A stretch of DNA of 7,392 nucleotides from Thermoplasmata archaeon (lineage in GTDB: Archaea > Thermoplasmatota > Thermoplasmata > Lutacidiplasmatales > UBA184). The stretch is from contig JASHWZ010000028.1 in assembly GCA_030043865.1 (NCBI GenBank), positions 1 to 7,392 on the forward strand. Reading direction: 5' to 3'. Each line of letters opens with the position of its first letter. The first letter of the stretch is position 1. Shown here piece by piece: positions 6,058-7,392 of this stretch. The notes under the pieces were generated by a model that was given only the letters and a program-made list of their open reading frames with translations, had not been told where the DNA came from and ran no database searches. Made by a program: the position numbers and the translations under genes.

Positions 6058-6380
6058 CGGATCCTCCGAGGACCACCGGTCAAGAGCCGCTTCGTGCGGT
6101 CCTCGGGACGCACGCGAAGGAGCTCGCCTCTTAACGGTAACTCTCCGGCGCCGAGGACGATCGTCCCCTCGAGGCCGGTCTTCGGCACGCGCACCGTCCG
6201 CGTCCCGCCCGCCCGACGAACGACGAACGTGGAGAGCGTCTCGTCCACGATCGTCCCCTCCAGCGGTGCGGCGCGGCCCCGACCGGCGGGGATCGAGACC
6301 GAGGCGCCGAGGAGCTCGCCGGCGAGCGCCTCCAGCTCCGCGCGATCCCGCGGAACCTTCCGGCCCGAACCCTCCGACAT
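6054..6380 (-). CDS. rnp1: Ribonuclease P protein component 1 (Rnp1/Pop4/Rpp29)
   Basis: A 108-residue archaeal homologue of eukaryotic Pop4/Rpp29, a protein subunit of RNase P, the ribonucleoprotein that removes 5' leaders from precursor tRNAs. An N-terminal helix (about 11-24) leads into an Sm-like beta barrel with the family signature G-x-I-V-D-E-T (42-48), an S-T-F-V-V strand (50-54), VPK (65-67) and the invariant RPEDR (91-95) near the C-terminus. Length is close to the family's usual 90-110 residues. Location between uL29 and uS17 is the standard archaeal context. Oddities: the segment LEGTIV occurs twice (40-45 and 70-75), and residues 81-84 use the rare codons TTA, TTA and AGA, unlike the GC-rich codon use around them. 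The TGA overlaps the uS17 ATG (ATGA). Confidence 0.95.
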   Translation of the reverse strand: MSEGSGRKVPRDRAELEALAGELLGASVSIPAGRGRAAPLEGTIVDETLSTFVVRRAGGTRTVRVPKTGLEGTIVLGAGELPLRGELLRVRPEDRTKRLLTGGPRRIR

Positions 6381-6385
6381 CGGTG

Positions 6386-6392
6386 CACCTCC
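6386..6392 (-). promoter_or_regulatory. Shine-Dalgarno of rnp1 in the longest intergenic gap
   Basis: The 21-base space between the uL29 stop and the rnp1 ATG contains GGAGGTG five bases before the start, a perfect match to the archaeal 16S 3' end. This gap is the longest non-coding stretch in the window. rnp1 therefore looks able to initiate independently rather than by stop/start overlap. Confidence 0.75.
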
Positions 6393-6401
6393 GACCCTCC
6401 C

Positions 6402-6632
6402 TTACGGGCGGCGGGCCCCCCGGGTCGCGGTCTGGCGGGACCGCTCGTTGAGGACGGTGAGCGCGCGAGCGACGTTCGTCCGGAGCGCCCGCATGCGGCC
6501 GGGACTCGGCGGCGCGCCGCCCATGGCGGCGACCCCGCGCTCCCGCAGGAGGTCGTTCTCGGCGTCGGAGACCCTCCGGCGCAGGTCGGCGTCCGAGAGG
6601 TCCCGGAGCTCCTTCATCCGGAGCAGCGTCAT
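6402..6632 (-). CDS. rpl29: 50S ribosomal protein uL29
   Basis: A 76-residue uL29, a small helical-hairpin protein of the large subunit that sits near the exit tunnel mouth and binds 23S rRNA. The N-terminus (LLRMKELRDLSDADL) is the typical archaeal opening. A second helix (RMRALRTNVARALTVLNER, about 46-64) carries the conserved R-x-x-I/V-A-R-x-x-T-V-L-N-E pattern. The linker between the helices (AAMGGAPPSPG, about 35-45) is Gly/Pro-rich and somewhat longer than a tight hairpin. The ATG overlaps the uS3 stop as ATGA. There is no strong ribosome-binding site, only a weak GGGGA, so translation probably depends on coupling to uS3. The stop is TAA, the only TAA stop among the complete genes here. 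Confidence 0.96.
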   Translation of the reverse strand: MTLLRMKELRDLSDADLRRRVSDAENDLLRERGVAAMGGAPPSPGRMRALRTNVARALTVLNERSRQTATRGARRP

Positions 6633-7324
6633 GGCGTCCCCGGGGTGTCCGGCACTTCCGCCGGCGGAAGCCCGGCCGGGGCCTCCTCGACCGGCGGCAG
6701 CTCCGCCGGCGCCGCCTTCGGCCGCTCTTCGACGCCCTTCACGACGATCTCGTCCGGCAGCTTCGCCGTCGGGCGCATGATCCAGACGTTGACGCCGATG
6801 ACGCCGGGCTTGAGACGGGCCTGGTAGAACCCCTTGTCGATCCAGAGGTGGACGGCCTCGCCGCAGTACTTGATCGTGCCGGCCTTGAACCGCTCGGTCC
6901 GGTGGCGCTCGCCGGTCAGCTTGCCGGAGAGGATCACCTGGCAGCCGCGGGCGCCGGACTCCATGATGCGGCGCACGGTCGAGTGACCGGCCCGACGGAA
7001 GTGCCAGCCGCGCTCCAACGTCGAGGCGAGCTTCTCGCTCATCAGTTGGGCGTTCAGGCTCGGCTGGCGCTCCTCTTGGACCTCGATCTGCGGGTTGTCG
7101 AGCTGGAACCGGTGCTGGATGTCCTCGGTGAGCCGCTTGATCAGCTCGCCGCGGTGCCCGATGAGGATCCCGGGGCGCTCGCAGATCAGCGTGACCCGCG
7201 TGCCCATCGGCGTGCGGTTGATCTCGAGACCACCGAAGCCGGCGCGGGCGCTCTCCTGCACGAGGTAGTCCTTGAGCAGCACCCGGCGCATCGCCTCCTG
7301 GATGACCTTCTGCTCCGCGCTCAT
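6629..7324 (-). CDS. rps3: 30S ribosomal protein uS3
   Basis: A 231-residue uS3. This small-subunit head protein binds 16S rRNA and lies by the mRNA entry channel. An N-terminal type II KH domain covers about residues 17-95, with the hallmark G-x-x-G loop as GHRG at 56-59 (ILIGHRGE). The C-terminal uS3 domain follows, with RRAGHSTVRRIMESGARG at about 110-127 and the conserved GVIGVNVWIM near 174-183. Beyond about residue 196 the chain becomes a Pro/Glu/Ala-rich tail with a loose LPPVEE/LPPAEV repeat, likely disordered and variable in this family. The ATG overlaps the uL22 stop (ATGA) and has an AAGGAGG site four bases upstream, which fixes the start. The TGA stop overlaps the uL29 ATG in the same way. 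Confidence 0.98.
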   Translation of the reverse strand: MSAEQKVIQEAMRRVLLKDYLVQESARAGFGGLEINRTPMGTRVTLICERPGILIGHRGELIKRLTEDIQHRFQLDNPQIEVQEERQPSLNAQLMSEKLASTLERGWHFRRAGHSTVRRIMESGARGCQVILSGKLTGERHRTERFKAGTIKYCGEAVHLWIDKGFYQARLKPGVIGVNVWIMRPTAKLPDEIVVKGVEERPKAAPAELPPVEEAPAGLPPAEVPDTPGTP

Positions 7325-7392
7325 GCCGCCTCCTTCCGCTCGGCGAGGACGATCTCGACGTTCGTGGTCTGCTCGTTCCAGGCGGTCGCGCG
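7321..7392 (-). CDS. rpl22: Ribosomal protein uL22 (partial, C-terminal end)
   Basis: Only the last 23 codons and a TGA stop lie in the window; the 5' part is beyond the right edge. The readable end includes TTNVEIVLAERKEAA, which fits the final beta strand of archaeal uL22 (typically T-x-H/N-h-x-I-V-L-x-E). uL22 is a large-subunit protein that binds 23S rRNA and lines the peptide exit tunnel. Its position directly before uS3 is the conserved order of the S10-like cluster. The TGA overlaps the uS3 ATG by four bases (ATGA), and the Lys-Glu-Ala-Ala end is written in codons that contain the uS3 ribosome-binding site. Identification rests on a short tail plus context, so it is good but not as firm as for the complete genes. 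Confidence 0.88.
   Translation of the reverse strand, partial: RATAWNEQTTNVEIVLAERKEAA
7329..7335 (-). promoter_or_regulatory. Shine-Dalgarno of rps3, inside rpl22
   Basis: AAGGAGG on the minus strand ends four bases before the ATG of uS3. It is formed by the AAG GAG G.. codons (Lys-Glu-Ala) at the end of uL22. Confidence 0.75.

Noticed and set aside
6129..6140. AT-rich patch in rnp1 as an internal archaeal promoter
   Set aside because: There is no TATA-box/BRE-like sequence, only 12 bases with mixed composition; it is better described as rare codons.
118..6780. Many long plus-strand open frames (for example 118-972, 2368-3318, 3492-4853, 4040-5002, 5183-6451, 5776-6780)
   Set aside because: They lie antisense to unmistakable ribosomal genes, are Arg/Ala/Pro/Gly-rich, lack recognisable domains, and are expected by chance in such GC-rich coding DNA.
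1..7392. Mobile elements, CRISPR arrays, tRNA genes, riboswitches or a novel accessory system
   Set aside because: Coding density is essentially complete with canonical ribosomal-operon genes, and no spaced repeats, terminal inverted repeats or structured intergenic region are visible.
1..7392. Haloarchaeal origin based on the high GC content
   Set aside because: The ribosomal protein cores here are basic, without the strong Asp/Glu enrichment of haloarchaeal proteins.

Overview
This window is the interior of an archaeal ribosomal-protein operon (the S10/spc-like supercluster). It lies entirely on the minus strand and carries sixteen tightly packed genes, two of them cut by the window edges. 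Archaeal origin is shown directly by the content: eS4, eL32 and eL19 have no bacterial counterparts here, the RNase P protein Rnp1 (p29/Pop4) sits between uL29 and uS17, and uS5, uS14, uS17 and uL14 have archaeal/eukaryotic-type sequence. The DNA is very GC-rich. The proteins are basic rather than strongly acidic, which argues against a haloarchaeon. A GC-rich Thermoplasmatota-type archaeon is my best guess, but it is inference only.

Layout in transcription order (high to low coordinate): uL22 (3' end only), uS3, uL29, Rnp1, uS17, uL14, uL24, eS4, uL5, uS14, uS8, uL6, eL32, eL19, uL18, uS5 (3' end missing by perhaps a few codons). uS14 is only 49 codons long. No stretch over 21 bases lies outside a gene. 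I see no promoter, terminator, tRNA, mobile element or CRISPR array, as expected in the middle of a long transcript. The plus strand holds only long, arginine/alanine-rich antisense reading frames that are by-products of GC-rich coding DNA.

Expression logic: eight of the fifteen junctions are 4-base ATGA or GTGA stop/start overlaps, one is a TGATG overlap and one an 11-base overlap. Nearly every gene has a clear GGAGG-type Shine-Dalgarno sequence, usually inside the coding end of the gene before it. The products all belong to the translation machinery: small- and large-subunit ribosomal proteins, plus a subunit of the tRNA-maturing RNase P. Their coupling suggests coordinated, translationally coupled synthesis.

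I found no previously undescribed system. The points worth a second look are small: Lys-Glu C-termini that double as ribosome-binding sites, TAG stops used only where they abut or form part of such a site, a rare-codon patch and an internal repeat in rnp1, Pro/Ala/Glu-rich tails on several ribosomal proteins (two of which share a matching segment), and the absence of an aIF1/SUI1 gene between uL29 and rnp1.
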